DNA from: Diplosphaera chodatii | Lineage: Eukaryota; Chlorophyta; Trebouxiophyceae; Prasiolales; Stichococcaceae | Direction: 5' to 3' | NCBI GenBank assembly: GCA_032358165.1 | Contig: JAALGY010000015.1 | Location: 2,418,001-2,482,000 of the forward strand | DNA: 64,000 nt | Shown here: one piece after another, positions 1-12,687 of the stretch | Layout: every line of letters starts with the position of its first letter | Numbering within the stretch: the first letter of the stretch is position 1 | Made by a program: the position numbers and the translations under genes | Notes under the pieces: generated by a model | Databases searched by the model: none | What the model saw: the letters and a program-made list of their open reading frames with translations, nothing else | What the model was told of the DNA's origin: nothing

Positions 1-368
1 AGAAGAAAAGGCAAAAGATCAAGGCGGAGCATGACCAAGCGAGGGCAAACTGAGGGCCTGGTCCAATGCATGCGTTTCAAATACAAGTGCAGCAGCGTGC
101 TGTTGTGCACTTCAGGCCGTGGTCGATGTGAAGCCTCGTATGCAGTACAAACAAGTAGGTCGTATCAGTCCACCAGTGTCAGCGCCACATGAGCTGCGTC
201 TGCTGTGGGTCATCACCGTACAGGCTCCTGCCATAGCCCAGTGTGCGCCTCCGTCGCCTGCACAACAGTGGTAGCCAAGTATGTGATCAGATATACTGTG
301 TGCCAGACCTTGGGGCAACGTGCACTACTCAGCTTGGCCCGGCTCAAATTTGGCTCATTGGCGGCCTA

Positions 369-3195
369 TCAAAGCCATTGATACATGAAACCATAGTACC
401 TGGTGGGGTCGTAGGCCATCGCAATTGCACCCCGGCGGTCTGGCAGTACACCTCCGTCGTCGTCAGAATCCATTGATACAGGTGGCCGCTGCAGGCCCCG
501 CGGTGGCAGCGCCGAGGCAGGGCGCCAGCTGCGACCAGCGGAGCGGGTGGGCGGGTGACCCTGCAATGGTGCAGGAATGCTATTCGATCCGACCACGGGT
601 CTAATCCACACATAACCTGCACCAGACCAGACCTACAGCCACTGCCAGGGGGTTGGTGCATCAGGCGGCAGAGGCCGAAAGGAGGCATATGCCTGTAAAC
701 TTGCCATGGCTAGTCCAACCTCGGCGAAGCGCACCTGGCGGTCGAGCGTGTAGTAGGCAGGCCTGCTAGGGGGCCGTGACGCGTGTGCAATTGGCATGTT
801 GTCGTCGGAGTCGCTGCTTAGTTCCATAGCATTGTGTTGTGTTCGCATACTTGCTCCTGCATCGCACTTAAATGGTCGCACTTAAATTGTACGCTCAAGG
901 CAGACGCAAATGGCATTGCGCTGGACGCACTGTACATATGGCAAGCTGACATCGGACCCATACGATATCGCACCTGTGACATGTGTATCATCGATGACAC
1001 CTCTGTCCGCAGGACGTGATGGTACCCTGAAACGGGCAGAAAAGCCCAGCCGACCGCCAGGGCTCCCTGTACTTCATATTCAGATGAAAGTGGCATGCTT
1101 GCAACTGGTCAGGTCATCTTGAGCAGCACAAGCAATGCTGTTTGTCATGACGTTCGCCTGCAATGTGGACGTTGCTGGAGCTGTGCAGTGGGGAGGCTGC
1201 AGTGTCACGGCGAGGCCCCGGCAGCCGGATGGGCGGCAGCGGCCGCCTGCTTCCCGCGCCCTCACTATCAGCACGTTCAGCGCGCTTCTTGTCCAGATGG
1301 TCCTGCAGACAGCGTGCTATTGGCGCTGTTGTATCGCACGAGCACAAACTCAATTGGTACAGGCGTCACACACCTCAGCCCACACCGTCGAGCAGAGGAC
1401 GCTTATTGACACAGCCCTGCCCCTAAACGAGCATGCAGGCGCTGGCATGGCTGCTTGCTTGCAAGAGTTGGGCACCCCACACCTGCAGGACAGCTAGCGG
1501 GTCCCAGTGTCGGTCGAAGCCCAGGCCATATGGTCTTGCAGCCTCGGGTGCAGGGCTGGCAGGATCGCCGCTGTCATCTGCATCCTCTGCAAAGTGCTGC
1601 GGAGCCAGTCGGCCATGCTGGCGATGTTGTGGCGGCAGCAATGGCGGCGCAAAGCGCTGCTCCTGGTGTTGTGGCTGTGTCGATGCCAGAGGGCTGCAGT
1701 CACCAGAGCATGGGCAATGGAGGTGGATGTGGATACGAAATAAACTGCTCGGCTGCCTGTGTATGAAGCAGAGCAGCAATATGTGCCTCACCGCATATCT
1801 GGCCTGCTGTTGCCATCGTTGGCAATCTCGAAGTCGTCAGCAAGGTCAGCGTCCAAGTGCACGCCAAACTCGTCTGCGCCATCATCAGCAAAGTGTGCCC
1901 TGCAGGTGAGGCTTTGAGACTGCAGCGCTCCATTGGGCTATAATTTGGTTGCAAGGTGAGGTCCAGGCATGATCGCAGCTGTCAAGCCACCTGCGCTGCA
2001 GTGCATGGTGTGGGACGTCTCGTGCATGGTGCAGCCTGCGAGGTCGCTTCTGCAGTGGCGGCTCTGGCAATGACCATGCCGGGTGTGCTCGCACGTGACT
2101 ACGATGATCGTGTTTATGACCTGGATAACGTACATGCTCTCTTGATCATGACTAGGCCCCAGGAGGCCAGATCCACGAAGCAACAGCCCATAGAATGCAC
2201 CATCCTGGCGTTGACTGCAGCATCAAGCAGAAAGATGCGCACCGGCGGCATGTGGTTCCGTGGGATGGGTGTAGTCGCTGCCAACCGGCAGGATGTCCGG
2301 CGAGTCTGCTGTGGCATGTCGCCGGTACGCATGCTGCGGCCGCACCAGGGGGACGGCGAGGTAGCTGGAGTTGTCGGACGCCGGGGACATGGGCTGATCC
2401 AGGCCGGGCAGCGGCGGCGGCGGTGATGGCGCCTGAATGGGAGCAAGTCACTTGTGCAGCTAGATGCCAATATGTGACTGGAAACAGTTGTGTGCGCCTT
2501 TGTAGGCCAAGCTGAACAGAAAGATGCAGCTGCTTGCACTGCATTCTGTCCTTGGGTTTCAGTTTCACGCACCTGGTATCTCTCCGGTGGCACCCGCTGT
2601 GGCCCAGAGTCTTGGCGGAAGCCCTCCTGACCGTCAGCATCCTCGTGATCACACTCTGCGGCCTGCCAGCCAGGCTCAGTGGCGAATTGTTGCTGCAGCT
2701 GCTGATGCTGATCATGATGCTGGTGGTGCTGCTGTTGTCCAGCTGCACGTGGGGCAGGCGGCATCTGCTGTTGATGCCCAGCGGCGTGAGCTGGGCCGAC
2801 CTGCGGGGTGCCGCTGCTGACCTGCCTGAAGAACAACCGCAGGCTGGCTGCAGGGACGCCTGGCAGCGATTTTATCAGCGCCTCCTGATGCAACCACACA
2901 GGTACAGGATCAGCAACCAGGCAGACAATGACTCTCACACACTCTCTGTTGCAATTTGGGCCAGTGGACAAAGTAACAAATGACCCTACTGCGAAAAGGA
3001 TTGATGTGGGTAGTAGAAGGCCTTCACCTGTTGTGCCGGCTGCAGCATCAGCAGGGAGCGCAGCGGTCTTGCCACCGCCAGCGCAGCAGCACTGAAGGGA
3101 TTCAATGATGGGAAGGCGGCCAGCCAGGCCTGTAGTGCAGGATTCGGGCAACGGTTTGCCACGAGACTTAATTTGCACTCAACATGCAAGGCCAT
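369..3195 (-). CDS. Unknown Gln/His/Pro-rich multi-exon gene
   Basis: I do not recognise the family. The best start is the ATG at 3195. Exon 1 (3195-3028, 56 codons) encodes a helical, Ala/Leu-rich N-terminus beginning MALHVECKLSLV and ends at a GTGAAG donor. Exon 2 starts near 2891 after TGCATCAG, continues the helical region (EALIKSLPGVPAASLRLFFR), then becomes Gln/His-rich, and ends before GTGCGTG near 2585. A third exon (about 2434 to 2252) is Pro/Ser-rich and looks disordered. Likely further exons include an acidic piece ending NDGNSRPDMR near 1790, a Pro/Gln-rich piece near 1500-1700, a piece near 690-830 starting LSSDSDDNMPIAHAS, and a last piece ending YYGFMYQWL with a stop at 369. 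Long disordered stretches around a helical N-terminus suggest a nuclear scaffold or regulator, but that is a guess. The 3' half of the model is weak and could belong to a second gene. Confidence 0.35.
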
Positions 3196-3816
3196 CAACT
3201 CGTGCCACGGCTGAGACGCGCCTCTGCAGAGTCTGATGAATCAGACAGCTGGGGAGGCCTGTGCCCAGAGGCCAGCTGGTGGCTGAGGTGCTCGCATAAA
3301 AGGCTCACAACTGTGTCCTGCAGTGCAACATCTATGGCTGTGCAATAGCTGGTCCAGTATCATGTAGAATTGTCGGCAGCAGCGGCTTTGACAGCATGTC
3401 CTGGAAGACTGACCTGCGTGTGCTGTGAGCTGGTGCAGGGCAGGCACTGCACTGCAAGGCCGACTCGCTGGCCTACACGAAGCAGCTCCGGCAGTGCCGC
3501 TGCAAGACGGGCCTGCATGTATGAGCCATACACCCTCGTGCATCACCTGGCCTGAAATTGTTTGGCACTGCCACCGGACGACTTCTAGACTCACAGTGCG
3601 AGCATGAGGCAAGGTTCGTATCCGAGGGATACCTGAAAGGGCGCCATCGCTTCTACTACTAGCAGCACCGAGGAGTATGCAAAGCTCAGCGAGTACAGCA
3701 CTGGACCCAGGACATCCAGGATGACATCCTCCATACTGCTGCCCTGCAGCAGCACGACCATGACGTCAGCAGTCACTGCTGTGACGACGAGGTGGGCTGC
3801 AGCTCCCCGGCACTTA
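3196..3816. other. Intergenic, likely promoter of the unknown minus-strand gene at 3195
   Basis: About 620 bp between the inferred stop of the upstream minus-strand gene (3817) and the start of the next one (3195). Both-strand ORFs here are short and show no recognisable motif. I see no repeat, RNA gene or clear TATA element. Confidence 0.3.
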
Positions 3817-6800
3817 CTATGGCCGCTCTGCCACTTTGTGCTGAAGCCTTGCCATCTCAATGGCAACATACGTAAATGACTGAGCTTGCTCAAATGTGCA
3901 ATCTACCTGAAGAGCTGCTTCGACGAAGATCATTAGGCTGCACGAAGCCGACAAGGCAACATCCGCCACACCAAGCGGTCGCTCGACAATGCGCCCACCT
4001 TGCGTCTCCAGCTGTGCATGAGAGGGGCAGGTTTGCACGTGGTGACTACAGCGAGGTTTGCCAGCACAGTGATGCGCAGCCACGCATATGTCAGCCTACG
4101 ATGGCCACGCAGCAGCATGTCGATGTACCTGCAGCACAGCCTCATACAGGCTCTGGCGCTGGTGAAGCAGGCTTTCTGGCCGGCTTGTGATGACCAGAGG
4201 CCAGTCTGCAAGCAAAGTTGACCCACTAACCCTGTATGCATGGATACTGTCCGCTGCCCAGGACCTTGTGACGGCCGGCAATATCAGTGTGTCATGTCAC
4301 CTGGGTTCTTGACCGGGCTGAATGCCCCGTCAGCACGACGGCCTGCCTGCTCCTGCAAAGCATAATTGCTGTGTATGACAGCAACCGCAGCATTCAGAGG
4401 CACATCTTCAGTTAGCAGGATAGCAGCACACCACATGATCCCACCCTGCCCTGTCTCCGCGGTTGCAGCTGCTGCCGCAGCGCAGTTGGCGGCAGTGCCG
4501 CCCGCTGCTGCCCTCGAGCTGCAACAGCAGCTGGCCCTGCAGCTGTGCCTGACCGCTGCTTCGAAGCAGGTGCAACCGGTATAGCACCAGACTTATGTAA
4601 GTCTGGCGCTTTGGCCTCTAGCTGGTGTTGGCCAAAGTCTGGCGGTGGAGTTGTCAGCACCACTCTCTGGATGAGAGCACCATCACCTGAAGTGCAGACA
4701 GGCAAATGTCAAATCAATGTGCGCCTTCATGTGGGCACCTGGCAGATCAACACATCACCATACATATATGCAGCTGAGATCACGCTCCATACCCAACAGT
4801 TTCAACGGGCTCGCACCTGGGCATGTCGTGTCTGCTGCGGTGGCGGCGCCTGCTGGTGCATCGAAGGCTGCAACTGCTTCCGTGAGAGATGGCCCAACAT
4901 ACTGTAGCAGCAGCCCAAAGGCACGAAAAGGAAATGCTGCTCCAGCGGTGGCAAGCTGCGCATGCGTGGTCAGCACGCAGTCGGCCTGCTGCGCTGCCTT
5001 TCCTGCTGCCTGCAGGTGCACAGACATCGCATCGAAAAATGGATCCTCCTCGTGTGCAAACCTACATAAGGCACCACAGCAGCAAGCGACCAGCAGCCGG
5101 TGCATTGCATGCACATGCGCACTGGTGATAAGAAATGCATTGTGTGGTTGCGCAGAGAATACGTCACACCTCAGCAGTAGCGTGTGCATCAGGTGCAGCA
5201 TGCAGCAAGCGGTCCAGCTGCACTGCCCGCAGCCCAGCCGCCGCCAGCGGATGGTACATGCTCAGGAATGCTCGGGCGTCGCCCACGACCAGTGCCTTGC
5301 CGCCCTGCGGGCCGGGCATGCTGTCAAATGCATGTCTGCTAGCAGCTGGCTTACTAGGCTTCTGGCAAAACCTGTCTCACGCAGCTGCGCTCGATTGTCA
5401 GCGAGGGCAACTGGCAACACCTGGTTGGGCGATGTAAACTTCAAGCACATGATGTCCAACAGGAGACCAACTCGTCGTGAGGCAGGGCCAGAACCATAGC
5501 CACACTTCAGATTCCACAGTACAGGTGCTCACTGGGTGCAGTGCGCGGAAGCCGAGCAGGCAGGAGCGCAACTCCGCCAGCTTGGGGTGGTCAGTTTCAC
5601 GCCCCGCCTCCACCTCTGCATACGCAGCCGCCAGGCCACGGGTTGCGCCGACGCATGCCTCTGCCACTGCCGGCAGCTCCTCCTGGTGGATCGCAACGCA
5701 CAGAAGTATCAGTATTTCGGACTTTCTCGGGAAGTACAATTGCATGCTGCGGTAAACATCTAGACTTTATGCGCTATGTGGGTGATGGTGGGCCAACAGC
5801 TGACAATCTGGGATGATATTGATGCCTGTCTATGTTGATGCCAGTCTCAAAGGCTTTTTGCACCGTGCTGTGGCGAAGGTATAGGTAGGCGCAGCAGATG
5901 CCATAGTGACGCAATAGCAATGCCGCCTGCCGCAAAACCGCAAGTTTGGCATAGCTGCGCAGCAACCCCCGCTGGCTGCCGGGTGATCGCCGCTCCCGTT
6001 GCTCAACCTCCTGCTGATATCAGATGGCCAAATCTGATGAAGGGTCCCATAAGCGGACGACAACACTAATTACACCGATTGAAAGGCATGCCGAAGTGCA
6101 TTGTGCACATTGCAACTTGGCAGTTGTTGGGAGTCGACGGTCCCTCGTACCTGCACGGCAGCCTTGATTGGCGCCAGGGCAAAAATGTCAGAGGACACCA
6201 CTTCGGGAGCGATGCCACTGGCGCCTTGCAGCACGCACGCCTGGTCCTATGTTGCCATCAGGAGGCAGTCTCAGGGCGTCAGGTAGATTGCTTAGACACT
6301 GCGGTCATTTGACGGTGGTTCACGGCATTTTACGGGTCATCAGTCAGCAGTGCACCAGACATTACAGCAGAAGCTGTACGGAGCAGTCAAACGTGGCATG
6401 CGCTGCCACAAAGCAAGGTGACACCTGTGCCAGCAGCAGCAACAGCGAGCGGTGCAAGCCGTCCAGCAACACCTCAATGATGGTTGGCTGCATGCAGACA
6501 GCTAGGTATCAGGTCAACACTGGGCTTGGGCAGGCTGGCAGCATGCACGGTTTGTGGGCAATGCCAAGCCCATTAGACGGTGAGTATACAGTTTCAAACT
6601 TCCATTAAAACTTTCATTTGGACACACCGGCCCTGGCGCTGGAACAGGTAGGTCTGATGACTCGCTGGTCCCGCCAGTGTCAGATGGCGAGGCTGGTGCA
6701 GGTTGACCCGATGGCTTGCCCTGGAGCTTCAGGAAGAAGCCCATATCCCCTCCAACCTGCACGTTGGTCACATACACAGGTTGCATTGCTGCTGCAGATT

Positions 6801-9257
6801 GGGAGTATGCAGAGCGTCTCTATCGAATGAACTCTGATGCTCTCTAAATTCACACCTGATCCTTTGCATGTTTGGTTCCTGCAGGGGTCTGCTTCCCGCT
6901 AGCAGAGTGCCGCTTGCTGCTGTGGGGTCGGGCGAAGACACCAGATGTCCTGGCAGCAGGCTGTAGAGGCGAGGACTGCTTTTGTGCCCGCTGCTGCTGC
7001 ACAGGGTGCACAGTAGCAGGTGGTGTGGGCAGCTGTGCTGACCCAGCATCAGACTCCGCGTGACCGTGTACATCAGGGGCAGGCGTCTGGCTGTGATCGG
7101 GCACATTGTGCTGCGGCTGCTGCCTTTCCTGCCGTGCATCCCTCTGACGCTGCGTTCGCTTCCTCAGGGCACATCTCTCCCGCAGGTGCATCTCCACAGC
7201 ATAGGGCAGCTGCTCTGGCTGCTCCTCAGCTGCTTCACTGTTTTGTTCCCCAACCAGCAGCGGCAGAAGGGGCGGCGGTTCAGGTTGTGTGGGAGGCGGC
7301 CGCAGCATCTCCTGCGATGGCAGCAGGTGCTGGGCCAGCAGCTTACTGCAGCATGTCTTCCACATGTTATATTGCTGCAGCCTCATGATGCGAAAACATT
7401 CAGGCCGTCACGCGCATTACTGAAATACTTTGCCGTGCTCACATACCTCCAGGCATGCGGGGAACAGTGGTGAGCGACCAGTCGAGCTTCAGAGCGGCGC
7501 TAGCAACGCTGATTGTCCGTATGCCAAGGTCCGCGCAGATGCTCCTCCAATCATGCAAAAGTGAAGGCGGCCGGGACTCCGCCTATGTGGTCATACAATG
7601 GCAGTGTAGCATGGTGCATATAGTGGGCTTGTACTGCAGACATGTAGGCAGGCACGCACCTGATCTGGCGCAGCATCACACTTGATGTCCCCAACGTCGA
7701 CCAGAGGCAGCATTGCGGACTGCTCCTCGAAAAGAAGATTGCAGAAGACGATGTCATCGTATGTGGGGAACCCACAGTCCTCCAGACGCGGCACTGTCTG
7801 CACTGAGAGGTTGGCCTGGTCAATGGCTCAAGGTGCAGAACACAAAGTCTGCTGCCGTGCTGCATGCCTGCATACCAGAGTGATCGCACCTGTGAGCTGG
7901 TGCTGCCAAGCACCTGCGAAACCTCGACGTCTGCTGCAGATAAAGCCGCCTGGATGCCTTGAGTGTGCACAGCCGCTGTGGCACTTGTAAGCGGGATGCA
8001 GCATGGCACCTCCAAAGCTGCAGCCTGCCCTGTCTCGCAATGATGCCAGACATCTGCGGGCTGGCTGCATACCCAGGTTGCCAGCATGGTCTGCTCAGCA
8101 GCTGGAGTGCCAGCATATGCCGGCACATGTGATGGCTGTCCCTCATAGCAGCAGTCAAATGTGGATGTGAGCTCTGCAACTGGATTGGCAGACGGGTCTG
8201 GCTGCTCCACGTCAGCGAGGCATTGCTGCAGCAGTGCACTGGCAGCACTGACAGCAGAGCCAAGGCGGCTGGGCGGCAGCGCAGGCGCCTCCAGCTGCCA
8301 ACACTCTGCCGGCCGGCTTGGCACCAGCTGCATCAGAAGCTGGTCACTGCCGACAGTGTCACTGGCTGCTTCTGGTGGCTGGAGTCTTTCGGGCACCCAG
8401 CCAATTGCTCGTCGGATCTGCACAGCATCATCGATGAGGTCGTTCAGTGGCAGAATATGCAATAGAATCTTTGGCTTGCAAGCAAACATCCCCGACCAGT
8501 GATGTACAATCCGCAATGACGCAAGTTCGGATAGAAGAGACAGTTACGCACTTGCAGTGTGTCGTCATTACAGCAATTTGGCATGTCGTCTGCAAAAGCT
8601 ACCGTCTCGGGGTCAAGCGCTGCCACTTCGACCAGCGTGCCTACTTTCTCCTGCGCATTGTATAACAAAGCAGCCAGTGTCAAACAATGTCGAGTTTCAC
8701 ATGGGGCACTTGTTGTAAAACGTCTGTTGGCCTCTGGTCTTGGGGTGTACCAAAATGGTAACGCATGCAATGTGTTACACCTTCCGCTGTGCTGGAGGGA
8801 ATGCGACCGACTCAAACCACTGCATGAGCTGGTGTTGGCGAGTGAGGCTGTTGCCGATCAGCAGCTGCATGATGTCTGCCTCAGAAGCAAGTGCGGGGCT
8901 GATTGGCTGCTGGTGAAACCTTCTGGGCTGCAAGTTCGCCTGCATGTGCTGCTGCGCAGCCTCATCGAGCAGCAGATTTGTGATCTGGCGCCTGTCCAAG
9001 GAGTCTGTGTAGGTGTAGCTGCACATCTCCAGAGCGGTTTGGACCCCACATGCGGGTGCCTCCGAGTGGCACCCTTCCTGCCAGACCTTCTCTTGTCCAT
9101 CATTGTGCTGTGCATGCTGCGTGTGTGTCTGCAGAAGCGGCACATGCAGGGCCTGTGCTCTCTGCTGGGCAGCTCGGTGTTGACTGCGCTGCTCGTGATA
9201 GTCGATCGTTGCATGGTAGACGCCATTGCACGGGAACTGCAGCACGAGGTGGCTCAT
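3817..9257 (-). CDS. Large unknown protein, about 20 exons
   Basis: No recognised family. The exon chain is phase-consistent over most of its length: 9257-8781, 8650-8552, 8474-7914, 7815-7660, 7576-7443, 7381-6856, 6756-6628, 6487-6425, 6246-6151, about 6013-5875, 5682-5533, 5504-5421, 5361-5168, 5061-4817, 4686-4445, 4352-4301, then short exons to a stop at 3817. Exon 1 starts MSHLVLQFPCNG. The middle contains CGFPTYDDIVFCNLLFEEQ and a Pro/Gln-rich basic stretch after QYNMWKTCCSKLL. A second half is mostly helical (LLRSYAKLAVLRQAALLLRH, EELPAVAEACVGATRG, RRVGLLLDIMCLKFTSPNQ, KALVVGDARAFLSMY). The C-terminus reads YIDMLLRGHRRLTYAWLRI and then VERPLGVADVALSA, ending KVAERP. The total is roughly 1,200 residues. 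An alpha-helical scaffold or a degenerate enzyme core are both possible. Gene existence is well supported by phase; function is unknown. Confidence 0.55.
4587..4606. repeat. Perfect 20-bp palindrome inside a predicted exon
   Basis: CCAGACTTATGTAAGTCTGG is its own inverted repeat with a 2-nt centre, and AGC/GCT pairs extend it after one mismatch. It falls inside a predicted exon (4686-4445) of the unknown large gene. Confidence 0.85.
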
Positions 9258-9910
9258 GCTTTCAGACGGCTTTCAGATTTTAGCTGGAGCGGGGGTCTTC
9301 CAAAACATTGCAGTCCGTCATCAGTCCAGGAGAAGAGCGTTGCATCGCAAAAGCTTGTGAACAGGCAGGTCGAAACATACAAATGCGAACGCAGGTTGCA
9401 ACACTATTCTTACTGTAGCAGCGAACATACAATGCTCCACAGGGTGGTCCGCAGAAATTTTATTGCACGGGGGAAGGGACGGCGTGCACATGCAGACTCG
9501 GCTTCCAGCAATGCAGTCCTGAATGCATCTGCTTGGGCAAGCTGTATGTACATGCCCGCTCACAAGAGTTATCGTCCTGACACCAGGCATACCGTACTAC
9601 ACAGTCAATTACGTGGCAAGCATGGTTGATGTTGCCAGGAATCATGCAGCACATGCCGCGCGGAAAGTGGATTGCCATGTGCCTGCGACCTTAGTGAGCT
9701 ATTGAAGCGGTCCCAAAACAAGTCGATGAAGGTTCAACACTCAGACACCCACGCACCCAGAAACACCCAGACCTAATGCTTTTCCCGCAGCAAGGGCAAA
9801 TGCCATACGGTACTTCTGCTGTGTAGCTTCCTGACGTGCCACATGCAATGTGCCCAAGGTGCACCATGGAACGCAAGCTTGCAACTGAGGTTCAGCAATG
9901 CTGTGGGGCG
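9258..9910. other. Intergenic between two minus-strand genes
   Basis: About 650 bp between the stop of the sphingosine-1-phosphate lyase gene and the first ATG of the unknown large gene. It should hold the lyase 3' UTR and the promoter and 5' UTR of the next gene. A plus-strand reading frame crosses part of it but has no recognisable protein content and mostly lies antisense to the unknown gene. Confidence 0.35.
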
Positions 9911-12687
9911 TCAGAGCTCCAGCTGGATATCCTGGAAAGCGACAAGAAAATCGTTGACTATGCTACGGTCTGGCACCACGGCCGCCATGCCGTACAGTGG
10001 CGCGTTGCCGCTCTTGGCCAGCTTGGGGTCTGCCTTCAGTGTAGCGACCGCCTCTTTCAGGTCCTGCAGGTGCAGGTCATACATTTCAATCAAAACCTCA
10101 GCCAGTCCACTGCGCAGCCTTCGTATGAGGATCTCGGCCTAGTTGATCTGCAAGGAGCAAGATGGGCGTTGATATGGGCCGATGCACCATACCTGGATCA
10201 GCTGATTGACGACGTCCACATGCTGTGCAGTGAAGCACATGTGCACCGCTGCCGGACGCTGCAGGGCGTTGAGGTGCCAGCCCTTCTTGCTCAACAGGTC
10301 GTTGATGGCATAGATGTTCATGCCGGGTGTGGCGCCCGTGAATGCCACATTGCACATGTCTGGCCCGCCGATGACCTTCAGCTCCGGTATCTGCTTCAGG
10401 GCTTCCTGGAAGCCTGTGGCTGCCTGTGCATGAAATGCAGTGGCATGTTCAAGGTGCTGCCCGGCTCTTGGCATGGATGTGTCAAGCACACAATAACTCA
10501 CGTGCCAACTTAGTACCTGCATGATGCGGGCGGTGTAGTCCAGGTAGCCTTGTTCACCCAGGTGCATCAACGCTGTCCAAGCTGTGGCGATGAGTGCCCC
10601 CTGCAGCAAGCATACCTGTGGCGTCACATAGCAGCACAGACATACGAGACATATTTGTTATGCTTGCACACAGCACCGTCGCATCGTGCTGTAGACCTAT
10701 GCTGATAGGGCGGTGCCAATCACTTACCGAGCGACTGCCAGCAAACCCGGGCGAGATGTACAGCCCACCGCTCCAATCGGTGATGGCGGTGTACTGGTGC
10801 TGCCGCAGCGCCGGCCAGCGGTACAGCACCACTGAAGTGCCCTTGTGTGCCATGCCTGCATGGGTCACATCAGCAGTGAAGTGAGGTGCAGGCGCAGGTG
10901 GCAGAAATCCAGGTCCACCGAATGCTTATGAACAATGCGTGAATGGGGCAACTCCGATGAAGCAGGCAGTAGGCTGCAATTAGACCTGCACCCACCGAAC
11001 TTGTGGGTGTCGACAGACATGCTGGTGACGCCGGGGACCGAGAAGTCAAAGTCGGGCACTGGGTACCCCAGCTTGCGTGCAAAGGGCAGCACAAAGCCGC
11101 CCAGGCATGCATCCGAGTGGCACAGCACACCCCGCGCCTGGGCTGCCTGAAGCGCACCAATGGCGTGTTATGATCACTGCCTCATAGCCTTCTCTCGCGG
11201 TCAATGTTGCATACGGTGAACGCACATCAAATTATGTATGAAACTGCATTGGCACTGACGCTGCACTGTCAAGGTACCACACGACATTGGTATCAGACAG
11301 CAAATTGCAATCATCACCCACAAGGGGACTCACCGCTGCGATGTCCCGCACATGGTCCACACTCCCATGCGGGAAGCCGGGTGAAGATGCCACCACCAGC
11401 ACCGTGTTGCGGTTTATTGCGCGCCGCACCGCTGCGCCGCTCAGCCTGTAGTCCTTGCCGACGCTCAGCTGCACAAGAACAAACGGCAGCAGCTCACGTT
11501 GCTGAGTCTTCATGCCCAGGACATCGATCAAGTTCAACAACTGGAAAGGTGTCGAGGACCCACCAGCACAGCATTGCACAAACAAACAACCTCACCTTCA
11601 CGAGGCGGATCTTGAAGTACTCTGCAGCCTTGAAGAAGGCAGCGTGTGCCGACTCTGCAATGACCATCTCTGGCGCTGTGATGCCGCGACGCGTGCACAT
11701 GTAGTCACGGGACGCCTTGACTGCGGATAGGATGCTCTCTGTGCCGCCGCTGGTCATTGCGCCACACACCTGCGAGCTGCCGTTCACGCCGCCACCTGCG
11801 AGAGGGAGGGAAAGCAGCTGGCTGACATGGGGCTGTTGCATTGGATGTTGCATGCCAAAAAACCCGGTGCAATTGGCAGATCAGAGACCTATGCATTGCT
11901 CCCGGCCAGAGCATGCGACCGTTTGCATTGTTGGCAGCATTCTTCCCAGCATCGCATCCATCAACAAAGCATGCAATCGCTCACCGCCCAGCATAGTTGC
12001 CACCATGGCGACGACCTCCGCCTCCATGCGCCGCACCGATGGGAACACATCCCCATGCAGCGGGTTGGTGTGCGAGAAGGCCGCATATGTGCTGCTGAGC
12101 AGATCCCGCAGCTCATCACCCGCAAAGTACACGGTACCCGACACCTTGCTGATGCCCTCCTCGATCTGCACGTCCTTCGCCTCCTTCTTCTGCAGTTGCT
12201 GCTGCAGAGCTGCTGCTGAGATGCCCTTGAGCGGCATTTGAACAACTGGACTGTCACCATCTGCATACTGCGGCTTCATGCTTTTCCTCAGATCTGCCAC
12301 AATCTTCGCCTGCTGCCGGGCGGCATAGCCGCGCACCAGCGGCAGCGACGTCACCATGATGAATAGCGTCTGTACTAATCCTTTGTCTTGAAACAGGCGC
12401 AGCTGCCGCAATGTGGCAGCAAGCACAAGCGGCACCAGCCACGCCGCTGTCAGCGCGATCAGCAGGAGTTGCCATGGTCGGTAGCCAGCACAATGCTGTC
12501 TGAGAGCGGCATCGACATGTGCAGCGGCTGCTGTCATCTGTGTGCGTGTTGCATTTGCTGCGGGGTGGTACACACTGACATGGTCAGCCAGGGCAGCATC
12601 TATACGGCTTGCGGTGGTTTGCAGGTGTGCAACAGACGTTGCCGCAGCGTGATGGGCAGTCAGCAGCAGCCCTCGAACGGTAGACAT
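9911..12687 (-). CDS. SPL/DPL1: Sphingosine-1-phosphate lyase (complete, 8 exons)
   Basis: A PLP-dependent aldehyde-lyase that cleaves phosphorylated long-chain bases to a fatty aldehyde and phosphoethanolamine, the exit step of sphingolipid breakdown, normally in the ER. Exons: 12687-11985, 11795-11596, 11468-11334, 11146-10996, 10855-10728, 10600-10517, 10423-10193, 10138-9911. The phases close exactly to 619 aa. The N-terminus has a hydrophobic segment ([20 protein letters not shown]) that fits the ER membrane anchor. Group II decarboxylase motifs follow: [12 protein letters not shown] (PLP phosphate site), SDACLGGF, and [11 protein letters not shown] with the PLP-binding lysine in exon 4. 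The C-terminus [12 protein letters not shown] matches plant lyases. The length is slightly above the usual 540-570 because of the longer N-terminus. It shares a 416-bp upstream region with divergent eEF2. Confidence 0.95.

Noticed and set aside
2114..3178. 354-codon minus-strand frame taken as a single exon
   Set aside because: It crosses good splice sites (GTGCGTG donor near 2585, TTCAG acceptor near 2434), and only parts look protein-like; split into exons in the model.
3817..9257. Nucleoporin Nup107, exportin or an ATR-like HEAT protein
   Set aside because: Short phrases such as RQHQLMQWFE and helical repeats are suggestive, but the diagnostic downstream motifs of these families are missing.
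8559..9629. 356-codon plus-strand open frame
   Set aside because: It lies antisense to phase-consistent exons of the minus-strand unknown gene, has Cys/His/Leu-rich shadow composition and no motif.
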